NCBI GenBank assembly: GCA_035638075.1
Contig: DASRAU010000016.1
Location: forward strand, 62,001-126,000
DNA length: 64,000 nucleotides
Reading direction: 5' to 3'
DNA from: DASRAU01 sp035638075
GTDB taxonomy: Bacteria; Acidobacteriota; Polarisedimenticolia; Gp22-AA2
Notes under the pieces: generated by a model
What the model was told of the DNA's origin: nothing
The model's input: only the letters and a program-made list of their open reading frames with translations
Databases searched by the model: none
Translations under genes and position numbers: made by a program
Shown: piece after piece, positions 43,298 to 51,805 of the stretch
Numbering within the stretch: position 1 is the first letter of the stretch
Layout: the number at the start of each line of letters is the position of its first letter

Positions 43298-44119
43298 ATG
43301 AGAGTGCTGATGATCGGCGACGTCTACGGCCGCCCGGGGCGGCGGCTGCTTCAAGAGAGGCTGCCCGGGCTCGTGGAGGAGCGCGGGATCGACTTCGTCG
43401 TCGCCAACATCGAGAACGCCGCCGACGGGTTCGGGATCACCCCCGACCTGGCGGAGCAGCTCCGCAGCGCCGGCGTCGACTGCCTGACCTCCGGCAACCA
43501 CATCTGGGACAAGCCGGAGATCGTCGACTACATCCGCCGCGAGCCGCGACTGCTGCGGCCGCACAACTACCCGGACGGGGCGCCGGGCACCGGCGTGTAC
43601 ATCGGGGCCGCCCGCGGCGGGGAGCCGGTCGCGGTGATCAATCTCATGGGGCGGCTGTTCATGCCGCCGTGCGGCGACCCGTTCCGCGTCGTCGAGCTCG
43701 CGCTCGAGGCGATCGGCGACCGCGCGAAGACGATCCTCGTGGACATGCACGCCGAGGCGACCTCCGAGAAGCAGGCGATCGCCGTCGTCCTCGACGGTCG
43801 CGTCTCGGCCGTGTGCGGCACGCACACGCACGTGCAGACCGCCGACGAGCGTCTCCTGCCGGGCGGCACGGCCTATCTCTCCGATCTTGGGATGACCGGG
43901 CCATACGACTCGGTGATCGGCATCGACAAGGAGCTGGCGGTGCGGCGCTTCACCAGCGGCATGCCGGTCCGCTTCACGGTGGCGCGGCAGGACGCGCGCC
44001 TGTGCGGCGCGATCGTCGACGTGGACGCCGCGACCGGACGCGCCACGGCGATCGAGCGCGTGCAGTGGCGCTCCACCGGGGAAGGCCCCGCCCGGGAGAA
44101 CGATGCCAAGCCTGTTTGA
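43298..44119 (+). CDS. ymdB: YmdB-type metallophosphodiesterase
   Basis: A 273-residue calcineurin-like phosphodiesterase of the TIGR00282/YmdB family. It shows MRVLMIGDVYGRPGRR (metal ligand Asp), VVANIENAADGFGITP, LTSGNHIWDK (Asn-His), VDMHAEATSEKQA and VCGTHTHVQTADERLLPGGT. Known members hydrolyse 2',3'-cyclic nucleotides and influence motility and biofilm genes in Bacillus. ATG 43298 begins directly at the conserved strand. Next to rny, whose RNA products may generate or expose cyclic ends, an old functional link. It overlaps xseA by 17 bases. Confidence 0.93.
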   Translation: MRVLMIGDVYGRPGRRLLQERLPGLVEERGIDFVVANIENAADGFGITPDLAEQLRSAGVDCLTSGNHIWDKPEIVDYIRREPRLLRPHNYPDGAPGTGVYIGAARGGEPVAVINLMGRLFMPPCGDPFRVVELALEAIGDRAKTILVDMHAEATSEKQAIAVVLDGRVSAVCGTHTHVQTADERLLPGGTAYLSDLGMTGPYDSVIGIDKELAVRRFTSGMPVRFTVARQDARLCGAIVDVDAATGRATAIERVQWRSTGEGPARENDAKPV

Positions 44120-45359
44120 CCAGCGGCCCGCGGACGAGGCCCCGAAGCCGGCGCGCCGCCCCCTCACGGTGAGCGAGCTGAACGCCTGGGTGAGGGCGCT
44201 CCTCGACGAGGGGATCCCGCAGGTCCTGGTCGAGGGCGAGATCAGCAACCTGCGCCGCTACCCCAGCGGCCACACCTACTTCACCCTCAAGGACGCCGGC
44301 GCCCAGGTGGCGGCGGTCCTGTTCCGCGGCAACGCCCTCGGCATGCGCTTCCGTCCCGCCGACGGCGGGCACGTCGTCGTGCGCGGGCGCGTGTCGCTGT
44401 ACGAGGCGCGCGGCGCCTACCAGGTCGTCGTCGAAGGGATGGAGCCGGCCGGCTTCGGGGCGCTGCAGCGCGCCCTCGAGGCGCTCAAGGAGCGCCTGCG
44501 GGCCGAGGGGCTCTTCGATGCGGCGCGCAAGCGCCCGCTGCCGCGGCTGCCGCGGCGCATCGGCGTGGTCACGTCCCCGCGCGGCGCCGCCCTGCGCGAC
44601 ATCCTGCGCGTCCTTCACCGGCGCTTCGCCGGCCTCGACATCGTCCTGTCGGCCGCGCGCGTCCAGGGCGAGGGCGCGGCGGAGGAGATCGCCGACGCGA
44701 TCCGGGCGCTCGACCGGCTCGGCGACCTCGACGTGGTCATCGTGGCGCGCGGCGGCGGATCGATCGAGGACCTGTGGGCCTTCAACGAAGAGCCGGTCGC
44801 ACGCGCCATCGCGGCGAGCCGCGCCCCGGTGATCTCCGCGGTCGGGCACGAGGTCGACATCACGCTCGCGGATCTCGTCGCCGACCTGCGCGCGCCGACC
44901 CCGTCGGCCGCCGCCGAGATGGTGGTGGTGTCGCGCGAGGAGATGATCGCGCGCCTGGCCTCGCTGCGGGCGCGGCTGCTGTCGGGCGCGCGGCTCCGCG
45001 TCGCCGAAGCGCGCCGGCGCTTCGAGCGGGCGCGCACCGACCGGGCGCTGCGCGAGGCGGCCGCGCGCGTGCGCCAGGGCATGCTGCGATCCGACGAGCT
45101 GCAGGCGCGCCTGCGCGCCGCGATGGCCGCCGCGGCGCGCGGGGCCCGGCACCGGCTGGAGCGCGGCGCCGATCGGCTGTCGGCCCTCTCGCCGCTCGCG
45201 GTCCTGGCGCGCGGCTACGCCATCTGCACGATCCCGGACGGCGGCATCGTGCGCGAGGCGCGCGCGCTCGCCCCGGGCGAGCCGGTGCGCGTGCACCTGC
45301 ACCGCGGCCGCATGCTGTGCGAAGTGAAGGAGGTCGACGATGTCGCCCCGGAAGCCTGA
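44103..45359 (+). CDS. xseA: Exodeoxyribonuclease VII large subunit
   Basis: A 418-residue XseA. The N-terminal OB-fold (about 20-115: LTVSELNAWVRALLDEGIPQ, VEGEISNLRRYPSGHTYFTL) binds single-stranded DNA. The catalytic domain has IGVVTSPRGAALRDIL, VIVARGGGSIEDLWAFNEE, VISAVGHEVDITLADLVAD and LRAPTPSAAAE, followed by the coiled-coil region and C-terminal RGYAI motif. With XseB it degrades single-stranded DNA from both ends. It overlaps ymdB and xseB (20 bases) on either side. Confidence 0.96.
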   Translation: MPSLFDQRPADEAPKPARRPLTVSELNAWVRALLDEGIPQVLVEGEISNLRRYPSGHTYFTLKDAGAQVAAVLFRGNALGMRFRPADGGHVVVRGRVSLYEARGAYQVVVEGMEPAGFGALQRALEALKERLRAEGLFDAARKRPLPRLPRRIGVVTSPRGAALRDILRVLHRRFAGLDIVLSAARVQGEGAAEEIADAIRALDRLGDLDVVIVARGGGSIEDLWAFNEEPVARAIAASRAPVISAVGHEVDITLADLVADLRAPTPSAAAEMVVVSREEMIARLASLRARLLSGARLRVAEARRRFERARTDRALREAAARVRQGMLRSDELQARLRAAMAAAARGARHRLERGADRLSALSPLAVLARGYAICTIPDGGIVREARALAPGEPVRVHLHRGRMLCEVKEVDDVAPEA

Positions 45360-45669
45360 AGACCCGCGCCCGCAGGAGCCGTCGTTCGAGGCCGCCCTCG
45401 CCCGCCTCGAGGAGATCGTCGTGGCCCTCGAGGGCGGCGACCGGCCGCTCGAGGAGTCGCTGAAGCTCTTCGAGGAGGGCATCGCGCTGACGCGGCAGTG
45501 CGCTTCGCGGCTCGATCACGCCCAGCGGCGCATCGATCTCCTGTCGCGCGACGCGCGCGGCGAACCCGTGCTCGTCCCCTTCGACCCCGGCGCGGACGAG
45601 GCGGCCGACTCCGGCACGGACGACACCGACGACGCGGACGACACCCTCGACGACGGGGACGAGTCGTGA
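45340..45669 (+). CDS. xseB: Exodeoxyribonuclease VII small subunit with acidic tail
   Basis: A 109-residue XseB. Residues 12-65 are the family core (SFEAALARLEEIVVALEGGD, PLEESLKLFEEGIALTRQC). Typical XseB ends after about 75-80 residues; here a further 35-residue tail is rich in Asp (ADEAADSGTDDTDDADD) and has almost no basic residue. XseB binds around the coiled coils of XseA. The acidic tail could mimic DNA or affect solubility; nothing more can be read. The stop overlaps ispA (GTGA). Confidence 0.92.
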   Translation: MSPRKPEDPRPQEPSFEAALARLEEIVVALEGGDRPLEESLKLFEEGIALTRQCASRLDHAQRRIDLLSRDARGEPVLVPFDPGADEAADSGTDDTDDADDTLDDGDES

Positions 45670-46559
45670 CGCGCACGCCGCCACGCTGGATGGACGCCGA
45701 CCGGCGCGCCGTGGACGCGGCGCTGCGGCGCCTGCTGCCCCGGCCGGGCGCGGTCCCTCCGACGGTGCGCCGGGCGATGGCGTATTCCCTCTTCCCGGGC
45801 GGCAAGCGGCTCCGGCCGGTCCTGGCGCTGGAGGCATGCCGCGTCGTCGGCGGCCGGCTGCGCGACGTCCTGCCGGCGGCCGCGGCGATCGAGATGATCC
45901 ACACCTACTCGCTGGTGCACGACGACCTCCCCGCGCTCGACAACGACGACCTGCGCCGGGGACGCGCCGCCAGCCACCGGATGTTCGGCGAGGCGATGGC
46001 GATCCTCGCCGGCGATGCGCTCCTGACGCACGCCTTCGAGATGCTCGCGTCCGCCCCGGGTTCGCACCGCGACGCGCCGCAGCGCGTGCGGGCGATCGCC
46101 GCGCTGGCCCGTGCCGCCGGCGTCTCCGGGATGATCGCGGGCCAGGTGCTCGACCTCGAGGCGGAGGGGCGTCCCTACACGCTCGCCGCGCTCGAGCGCA
46201 TCCACCGCGGCAAGACCGGCGCCCTCATCCGCGCCTCGCTGCAGATCGGCGGCCTGCTCGGCGGCGGCCGCGCGCACGAGGTGGACGCCCTGTGCGAGTA
46301 CGGGGCGGGCGTCGGGCTGGCGTTCCAGATCGTCGACGACGTGCTCGATCTCGAAGGCAGCGCGGCGGGGCTCGGCAAATCGGTCGGCAAGGACGCGCGC
46401 GATCGCAAGGCGACCTTTCCGGCGCTCCTCGGTGTCGAGGCCTCGAAGCGTCGCGCCGGGCGCGCCGCCAAAGCCGCCGTCGCGGCGCTGCGTCCCTTCG
46501 GCTCGCGGGCCGCGCGACTCGCCGATCTGGCCCGCTTCATCGTCGAGCGGGCGCATTGA
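45666..46559 (+). CDS. ispA: Polyprenyl (farnesyl) diphosphate synthase
   Basis: A 297-residue short-chain trans-prenyl transferase. The first Asp-rich motif is DDLPALDNDDLRRG and the second is FQIVDDVLDLEG; FPGGKRLRPVL supplies the diphosphate-binding Lys and Arg. The length and the residues before the first motif (HTYSLVHDDLP) fit IspA, which makes farnesyl diphosphate from IPP and DMAPP. GTG 45666 overlaps the xseB stop. The xseA-xseB-ispA order is common in bacteria, often followed by dxs; here tlyA follows instead. Confidence 0.94.
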   Translation: MTRTPPRWMDADRRAVDAALRRLLPRPGAVPPTVRRAMAYSLFPGGKRLRPVLALEACRVVGGRLRDVLPAAAAIEMIHTYSLVHDDLPALDNDDLRRGRAASHRMFGEAMAILAGDALLTHAFEMLASAPGSHRDAPQRVRAIAALARAAGVSGMIAGQVLDLEAEGRPYTLAALERIHRGKTGALIRASLQIGGLLGGGRAHEVDALCEYGAGVGLAFQIVDDVLDLEGSAAGLGKSVGKDARDRKATFPALLGVEASKRRAGRAAKAAVAALRPFGSRAARLADLARFIVERAH

Positions 46560-46563
46560 CGCC

Positions 46564-47415
46564 ATGCCGGAGGGGCGTCCGCGCCGAACCCGGCTCGATC
46601 GCCTGATGGTCGATCGCGGCCTGGCCCCCAGCCGCGAGCGCGCCCAGGCGCTCATCCTCGCCGGGCGGGTCCTCGTGGACGGCAGGCCCGCCGGCAAGGC
46701 CGGCACGCCGGTCCCGGACGACGCGCTCGTGGTCGTCACCTCGCCCGATCATCCGTTCGTCGGACGCGGCGGCGTCAAGCTCGAGGGCGCTCTGGCGCGC
46801 CTCGGGGTCGACGCCTCCGACCGCGTGGCGCTCGACGTCGGCGCCTCCACCGGCGGCTTCACCGACTGCCTCCTGCGCCGCGGCGCCCGCCGCGTCTACG
46901 CCCTCGACGTCGGCACCGGGCAGCTCGACTGGTCGCTGCGGCAGGATGCGCGCGTCGTCGTCATGGACAAGGTGAACGCCCGGCATCTGCAGCCGGGCGA
47001 TCTCCCCGAGGCGATCGATCTGGCGGTCGTGGACGTCAGCTTCATCTCGCTGCGGCTGGTGCTGCCGCCGCTGCGGCCGCTCCTCGCCAGGGGTGCGCGC
47101 GTCGTGGCTCTCGTCAAGCCGCAGTTCGAGGTCGGGCGCGACGACGTCGGGCGCGGCGGCATCGTGCGCGACCCGGCGCTGCACCGCCGCGCCGTCCTCG
47201 CGGTCGCCGAGGCGGCGGTCGCCGCCGGCTTTTCGCTTTCGGGTGGCTGCCCCTCCCCTCTTCCGGGCGCGGAGGGGAATGTGGAATTCTTCCTCCTGCT
47301 CGACGGCGACGCGGCGGCGGAAGCCGGGCTCGAACCCGCGGCGCTGGCCACCGCCATCACGACAGCGACCGATCGGCCGACGGACCCGGACGCCGGAGGG
47401 ACCTCCGAGGGATGA
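46564..47415 (+). CDS. tlyA: TlyA family rRNA methyltransferase
   Basis: A 283-residue protein. Residues 8-65 are an S4 RNA-binding domain (TRLDRLMVDRGLAPSRERAQ, GRVLVDGRPAGKAG). It continues with an FtsJ-like methyltransferase: VALDVGASTGGFTDCLLRRG (SAM site), YALDVGTGQLDW, VDVSFISLRLVLPPL and LVKPQFEVGR. In mycobacteria TlyA makes 2'-O-methylcytidine in 16S and 23S rRNA. The 2'-O specificity here is assumed from the family. ATG 46564 follows ispA by 4 bases; the stop overlaps nadK (ATGA). Confidence 0.93.
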   Translation: MPEGRPRRTRLDRLMVDRGLAPSRERAQALILAGRVLVDGRPAGKAGTPVPDDALVVVTSPDHPFVGRGGVKLEGALARLGVDASDRVALDVGASTGGFTDCLLRRGARRVYALDVGTGQLDWSLRQDARVVVMDKVNARHLQPGDLPEAIDLAVVDVSFISLRLVLPPLRPLLARGARVVALVKPQFEVGRDDVGRGGIVRDPALHRRAVLAVAEAAVAAGFSLSGGCPSPLPGAEGNVEFFLLLDGDAAAEAGLEPAALATAITTATDRPTDPDAGGTSEG

Positions 47416-48272
47416 CACACCACGACAAGCAGGTCATCGACCGCGTCCTGCTGGTCGGCAAGCGGGACAGCCCGCGCGCCGACGCGGTCGTGCGCCGCAT
47501 CGCCCGCTTCCTCGAGAGCCGCAAGGTCACCGTGGTCTACGAGGCGGCGACGGCGCGCGCGGTCGGCGCCCGCCCGGTCCGCGACCTCGAGGGGGTCGGA
47601 CTGTGCGTCGTCGTGGGTGGTGACGGGACGCTCCTCGCCGCGGCGCGGCAGCTCGCCGGGCGGCCGGTGCCGATCCTCGGCGTCAACCTGGGCGGCCTGG
47701 GCTTCATGGCCGAGACCGGGCCGGCCCATGCCGTGGCGCGGCTCAGGCAGGTGCTGCAGGGCCGCCACGAGGTCGGTCGGCGCATGACGCTCGAGGCGAC
47801 GCTCCTGCGCGGCGGCCGCGAGCGCCTCACCCAGGCCGCCCTCAACGACGTGGTCATCGCCAAGAGCGCGATCGCGCGGATGATCGATCTCAAGGTGACG
47901 ATCGACCGCAACGTCGTCACCACCTACCGCGCCGACGGGCTCATCGTCTCGACGCCGACCGGCTCGACGGCCTACTCGCTCTCCGCCGGGGGGCCGATCA
48001 TCCATCCGGAGATGGACGCCCTGGTCATCAGCCCGATCTGCCCGCACACGCTGACCATGCGGCCGCTGGTGGTGCCGGCGACGGCGCAGGTGGAGCTGAC
48101 ACTCGGGAGCGACGGCTCGCGCGTCTACCTGACCATCGACGGCCAGGTCGGTCAGCTGCTCGAGTCGGGGGACCGGGTGCGGGTGCGGCGCGGCCTGTCG
48201 GAGGTGCTGATGGTGCGATCGCGCCGCCTCAACTATTTCGACGTGCTGCGCCGCAAGCTGCGCTGGGGTTGA
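47412..48272 (+). CDS. nadK: NAD kinase
   Basis: A 286-residue NAD kinase with the diagnostic VVVGGDGTLLAAAR (GGDGT near residues 69-73), GVNLGGLGFMAE, ALNDVVIAK (NE/D motif), YRADGLIVSTPTGSTAYSLS and ICPHTLTMRPLVVP. It phosphorylates NAD to NADP. The ATG overlaps the tlyA stop, as the last gene of the plus-strand housekeeping run that begins at thrS. Confidence 0.97.
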   Translation: MTHHDKQVIDRVLLVGKRDSPRADAVVRRIARFLESRKVTVVYEAATARAVGARPVRDLEGVGLCVVVGGDGTLLAAARQLAGRPVPILGVNLGGLGFMAETGPAHAVARLRQVLQGRHEVGRRMTLEATLLRGGRERLTQAALNDVVIAKSAIARMIDLKVTIDRNVVTTYRADGLIVSTPTGSTAYSLSAGGPIIHPEMDALVISPICPHTLTMRPLVVPATAQVELTLGSDGSRVYLTIDGQVGQLLESGDRVRVRRGLSEVLMVRSRRLNYFDVLRRKLRWG

Positions 48273-48304
48273 GAGCGCGGCATTGAGAACGCGCCGTCCC
48301 GTTG

Positions 48305-48325
48305 CCGGCGCCATGGGGGCGCCGG
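48305..48325. terminator. GC hairpin between convergent nadK and ccmH-like genes
   Basis: CCGGCGCC, a 5-base loop, then GGCGCCGG; a perfect 8-bp stem in the 79-base convergent gap. A second smaller stem (ACCT/AGGT) lies at about 48342. T-tract weak (GTTT). Confidence 0.5.
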
Positions 48326-48351
48326 ACCACAGCCGGCGCGCGACCTGAAGG

Positions 48352-48852
48352 TCAGGGTTTCGTGGCGGGCGGTTTCCCGGCGTGCGACGGCAGCGTCTGC
48401 GGCGGCGCCGGGTTCTTGAGCAGGCAGGCGGCGCCGAACTTCTCCTCCATGGCCACATCCGCCTCTTCCGGCGTCTTCCCCTGGGCGGCCAGGTCCTGCA
48501 CGGCCCGCTTCATGTCCTCCGACCCGTTGGGGTTCTTGCAGGTGCAGACCGACAGGTTGTCGTTGCAGCCGCAGATGCAGCGATAGCGCTCCGCCAGAAT
48601 GGCCGCTTCGGGGCTGAGCCGCGGAGGGGCCTTGGCGATGATCGGAGTGCCGTGCTCATCGGTCGCGGGGGCGCTGCCGGAGGCTTCCGTCGCCGGGGTC
48701 TCCGCCGAGACGGGGGTGGAGGTCGTGCTCCGGCGGTAGAGGGCAAAGCCCACGAGCCCGATCAGCACGACGGCGCCCGCCAGCGCCGCCACCGGCACCG
48801 TGCGCTGGGGCGCGGCGCCAGCCGGGTCCTGTCCTGGGGTCGCGTCGCTCAT
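48352..48852 (-). CDS. Membrane-anchored CcmH-like thiol protein
   Basis: A 166-residue protein. One N-terminal membrane helix (about 20-40, VAALAGAVVLIGLVGFALYR), a polar linker, then a small domain with four closely spaced Cys, CICGCNDNLSVCTC (residues 92-105), and helices (RAVQDLAAQGKTPEEADVAM, EKFG). The CxCGC..L..CxC pattern followed by a short helical pair is that of CcmH/CycL-type haem-lyase partners in several phyla. CcmH reduces apocytochrome c thiols. No other cytochrome-maturation gene is nearby, so the role is open. The start at 48852 lacks a good ribosome-binding site. Confidence 0.7.
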   Translation of the reverse strand: MSDATPGQDPAGAAPQRTVPVAALAGAVVLIGLVGFALYRRSTTSTPVSAETPATEASGSAPATDEHGTPIIAKAPPRLSPEAAILAERYRCICGCNDNLSVCTCKNPNGSEDMKRAVQDLAAQGKTPEEADVAMEEKFGAACLLKNPAPPQTLPSHAGKPPATKP

Positions 48853-49003
48853 CTTTGAATCCGGCTCGTTCGAATCGGGCTCGTCGGGGTTTCGGGGCTC
48901 ATCGCCTGCCTGCGGCTCGTCGCATCGTCGCGAAAGCCGGCGGATGATAGCACGCCGCCCGGCCGGGTCCTCCTCCCCCGCGCGGCCGCGGGGCCGCTCG
49001 GCT

Positions 49004-49246
49004 ATGATGCGCGCCCAGCATCGGCGCGTCGACGGCCTGACCGGCAAGGTGTCGGCGATCCTCGCGCCGCTGGCGTTCGGGGCGGTGGCGGGCTGGGCCG
49101 GGAGCGAGCGGCCCGCGGTCCTCTCGGTCATCCCTTTCCATGTGATCGGCTTCCTGCTGCTGTTCCGCGTCGACGTCGATCGGGCGCGGGCCGCCTCGGG
49201 ACGCGCGGGCGACGCGGCGGACGCCGCGGGCGGTGTGGCATCATAG
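49004..49246 (+). pseudogene. C-terminal remnant of a UMF1-type MFS transporter
   Basis: An 80-codon frame whose residues 10-62 resemble the last two membrane helices of UMF1 (Atg22-like) major facilitator transporters: GLTGKVSAILAPLAFGAVAG, then GSERPAVLSVIPFHVIG and LLFRVDVDRAR. The other ten helices are absent; upstream DNA contains only 150 bases before the next gene. The frame is intact and ends in a Ala/Gly-rich tail, so a small two-helix membrane protein remains possible. The similarity is by eye. Confidence 0.5.
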
Positions 49247-49250
49247 GTCT

Positions 49251-49276
49251 CGCCGCGATGCGACGCCGTCGCGGCG
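49251..49276 (+). repeat. Inverted repeat in the yqeY leader
   Basis: CGCCGCGA (49251-49258) and TCGCGGCG (49269-49276) form an 8-bp stem with a 10-base loop, ending 15 bases before the GTG of yqeY. It may end the upstream transcript or shape the leader. Confidence 0.4.
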
Positions 49277-49291
49277 CCCCGGGAGACTGAC

Positions 49292-49729
49292 GTGATCGAA
49301 CGCCTGCAGGCCGACCTCAAGGACGCCATGAAAAAGGGGGACACGATCGCCGTCTCCACCCTCCGGATGCTGATGTCGCAGATGCAGTACGCGAAGATCC
49401 AGGCGGGGCATCCGCTGACCGAGGCCGAGTCCATCGCGGTCTTCGAGCGGGCGGTCAAGACGCGCCGCGAGGCGATCGAGCAGTACGAGAAGGGCAACCG
49501 CCCGGAGCTGGCGCAGAAGGAGCGGGACGAGATCGTCGTCGTCACCCGCTACCTGCCCCAGGCGATGACGCCGGAGGAGACCGCCGCCGCGGTGGACGCC
49601 CTCATCGCCGAGCTGCAGGCGAAGGACAAGAAGGACCTCGGGCGCGTCATGAAGGAGTTCCAGGCGCGCCATCGCGGCCGCGCCGAGGGCAAGACGGTCA
49701 GCGCCCTCATCGCCTCGCGACTCTCCTGA
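49292..49729 (+). CDS. GatB/YqeY domain protein
   Basis: A 145-residue protein of the YqeY family, resembling the tRNA-binding tail of GatB. Typical stretches are LQADLKDAMKKGDTIAVSTL, AVKTRREAIEQYEKGNRPEL, YLPQAMTPEETAAAVD and DLGRVMKEFQARHRGRAEGK. GTG 49292 gives the complete N-terminus. The family often stands near rpsU and dnaG; here it does not. A role in mischarged tRNA handling is proposed for the family but not established. Confidence 0.9.
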   Translation: MIERLQADLKDAMKKGDTIAVSTLRMLMSQMQYAKIQAGHPLTEAESIAVFERAVKTRREAIEQYEKGNRPELAQKERDEIVVVTRYLPQAMTPEETAAAVDALIAELQAKDKKDLGRVMKEFQARHRGRAEGKTVSALIASRLS

Positions 49730-49731
49730 CC

Positions 49732-51735
49732 TTGCCGGCCCCGCGGCGGATCCTCGCGTGGCGGCTCGCGGCCGCCGCGCTGGGGATCCTGGTCGTCGCC
49801 CTCACCTTCACGCCGATCACCAACAACGATCTCTTCCTGCACCTCCTGACCGGCCGGCTCGTGCTGGAACAGCACGCGGTGCCGACGGTGGACGACTACT
49901 CGGCGCTGGCGCGCGGCCGGCCGTACATCGCGCACGAGTGGCTGTCGGCCGTCCTGTTCCGACTGCTCCAGGCCGCGGGGCCGGGAGACGGCTTCGATCG
50001 CCTGGTGTTCGCGAAGGTGGCGCTGTCGCTCTTGCTGGCGTGGATCCTGCTGCGCGCCGCGCGCCACGCGGGGGCGTCGCGCGCGGCCGTCCTCCCCTGC
50101 CTCGCGTGGGTGATGTGCCTCGCCGCCGCCCGCGTGCAGGAGCGGCCGCACCTGTTCGCCTACGTGCTGCTCGGCTCGTATCTCCTGGTCCTGGCGCGGC
50201 GGGCACGCCGGCTCCGGACGGGGCGGGTCGATCGCGGACTCTGGCTGCTGCCGCTGCTCCAGGTGCTCTGGACCAACCTGCACGGATCGTTTCTCCTCGG
50301 GCCGGCGCTGGTCGGGTTCGCGGCAATCGGCTCCGTTCTCGATCGCTTCCTCGTCCCTCCATCGCGACGCGCCGACCCGCGCGCGCAACCGGTGCACGGC
50401 GAATCCGGGACGGGCGCCGGGCGCGAGCCGGGGATCCTGGTCGCCCTCGCGGCCGGGCTCCTGCTCCTCTGCCTCGTCAATCCGTACGGCGTGGGGCTGC
50501 TGAAATTTCCGTTCGCGCTGACCGGCAGCCGCTTCATGGAGCAGATCTACGAATGGCTGCCGCCGTACGCGGAGGCCTTCCGCACCACCTACATGGCGCG
50601 CTACTACCTCGTCTGGGGACTCGTCTCGCTCACGGCATGGATCCTGACGCTCCGGCCCCCGCGGCGATGGCCGCGCGGAGCGGGCTTCCATCTCCTCGTC
50701 TTCGGCGCCTTCCTGGCGCTTTCCCTGCGGATGAACCGGAGCGTCACCGACTTCGCGCTCGCGACGCTCCCGGGGACATCGCTGCTCCTGACGACGCTCG
50801 TGGCCGGCCGCAGGCCGACGCATCAGGAAAAAAGCTCAACCCCGGCGCGCCGCGGCGCACCGGAGTGGAACGCACCCGCGGGTGTCGCGGTCGGGCTCAC
50901 GGTCCTCTTCGTCGCCGCCGCGGCCTGGTTTTTCTTCGCCGGCTACGCGTACAGCCCGTCCACCGTGAGAAAGACGGGTGGCGGCCTCGGCTCCGGAGTC
51001 CCGGTGGCGGCGGCCGACTACGTGGCCCGCCGGCACCTCGAGGGCGCCTGCTTCAACACCTACAGCGCGGGGGCGTACCTCGCGTGGCGCTTCTATCCCG
51101 GCCTGCGTGTCGGGATGGACTCGCGCAACGACGTCTACGGCGAAGCGCTCTACGCCGACTACGAGCGCGCGCTGCGGGATCCCGCGGCGCTCCAGGCCAT
51201 GCTCGATCGCCTGCGCGCCTCGTTCGTCTTCATCGACTGGGCCGAGCCGGGCATGGTGGCGACCGGCCAGACCGTCCGGGCGCTCTCACCCGCGTGGCGG
51301 CCGGTCTACTTCGACGACGGCACGGTGATTTACGTGGCGACGCAGGGGGATCGCGCCGACCTCGTGCAGAGCGACGGCTACGCCACGCTCGATCCGATGC
51401 TCTTCCGGCCGGGCCAGTGGAGCCCGGAGGAGGCGCGCGCGGCGCTCGCCGAAACCGATCGGGCCCGCGCCGCGGGGGATCCGCTGATCGCGCGGGTCAT
51501 GCGGATCGAAGCGCGACGCACCCTCGGCGATCGCCAGGGGGCGGACCGGGAGGAAGATGCGCTCGTCCGGCTCGACCCGCCGCTCTACCACATCTGGATC
51601 CTGCTGGGACTCTCGCACCTCGAGCACGGCGAAGGACAGGCTGCGGTCGATCGCCTGGCGCAGGCGCTCCGGCTCAATCCCCGCTCGACGGCCGCCGCCA
51701 CGGCGCTGGCTCAGGCGCGCCGCCTCGGCGGCTGA
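49732..51735 (+). CDS. Large membrane protein with soluble and TPR-like C-terminal part
   Basis: A 667-residue protein that starts with TTG at 49732, 2 bases after yqeY. It has 9-11 membrane helices in residues 1-410. The first loop contains NNDLFLHLLTGRLVLEQHAV and a conserved-looking HEWLSAVLFRLLQA, a GT-C-like layout (acidic residues after helix 1). Residues 430-570 are soluble, with FNTYSAGAYLAWRFYPGLRV and MDSRNDVYGEALYADYERAL, and the last 100 residues look like tetratricopeptide helices. Similar proteins are widespread and uncharacterised in Acidobacteriota and relatives. The substrate is unknown. Confidence 0.75.
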   Translation: MPAPRRILAWRLAAAALGILVVALTFTPITNNDLFLHLLTGRLVLEQHAVPTVDDYSALARGRPYIAHEWLSAVLFRLLQAAGPGDGFDRLVFAKVALSLLLAWILLRAARHAGASRAAVLPCLAWVMCLAAARVQERPHLFAYVLLGSYLLVLARRARRLRTGRVDRGLWLLPLLQVLWTNLHGSFLLGPALVGFAAIGSVLDRFLVPPSRRADPRAQPVHGESGTGAGREPGILVALAAGLLLLCLVNPYGVGLLKFPFALTGSRFMEQIYEWLPPYAEAFRTTYMARYYLVWGLVSLTAWILTLRPPRRWPRGAGFHLLVFGAFLALSLRMNRSVTDFALATLPGTSLLLTTLVAGRRPTHQEKSSTPARRGAPEWNAPAGVAVGLTVLFVAAAAWFFFAGYAYSPSTVRKTGGGLGSGVPVAAADYVARRHLEGACFNTYSAGAYLAWRFYPGLRVGMDSRNDVYGEALYADYERALRDPAALQAMLDRLRASFVFIDWAEPGMVATGQTVRALSPAWRPVYFDDGTVIYVATQGDRADLVQSDGYATLDPMLFRPGQWSPEEARAALAETDRARAAGDPLIARVMRIEARRTLGDRQGADREEDALVRLDPPLYHIWILLGLSHLEHGEGQAAVDRLAQALRLNPRSTAAATALAQARRLGG

Positions 51736-51805
51736 GACGCGCGCAGCGCGCCGTCCGCGGACGCCGTCCAAGGCCGTTCTCGGCGGCCGCCCTCGAAGAC
51801 CGCCG

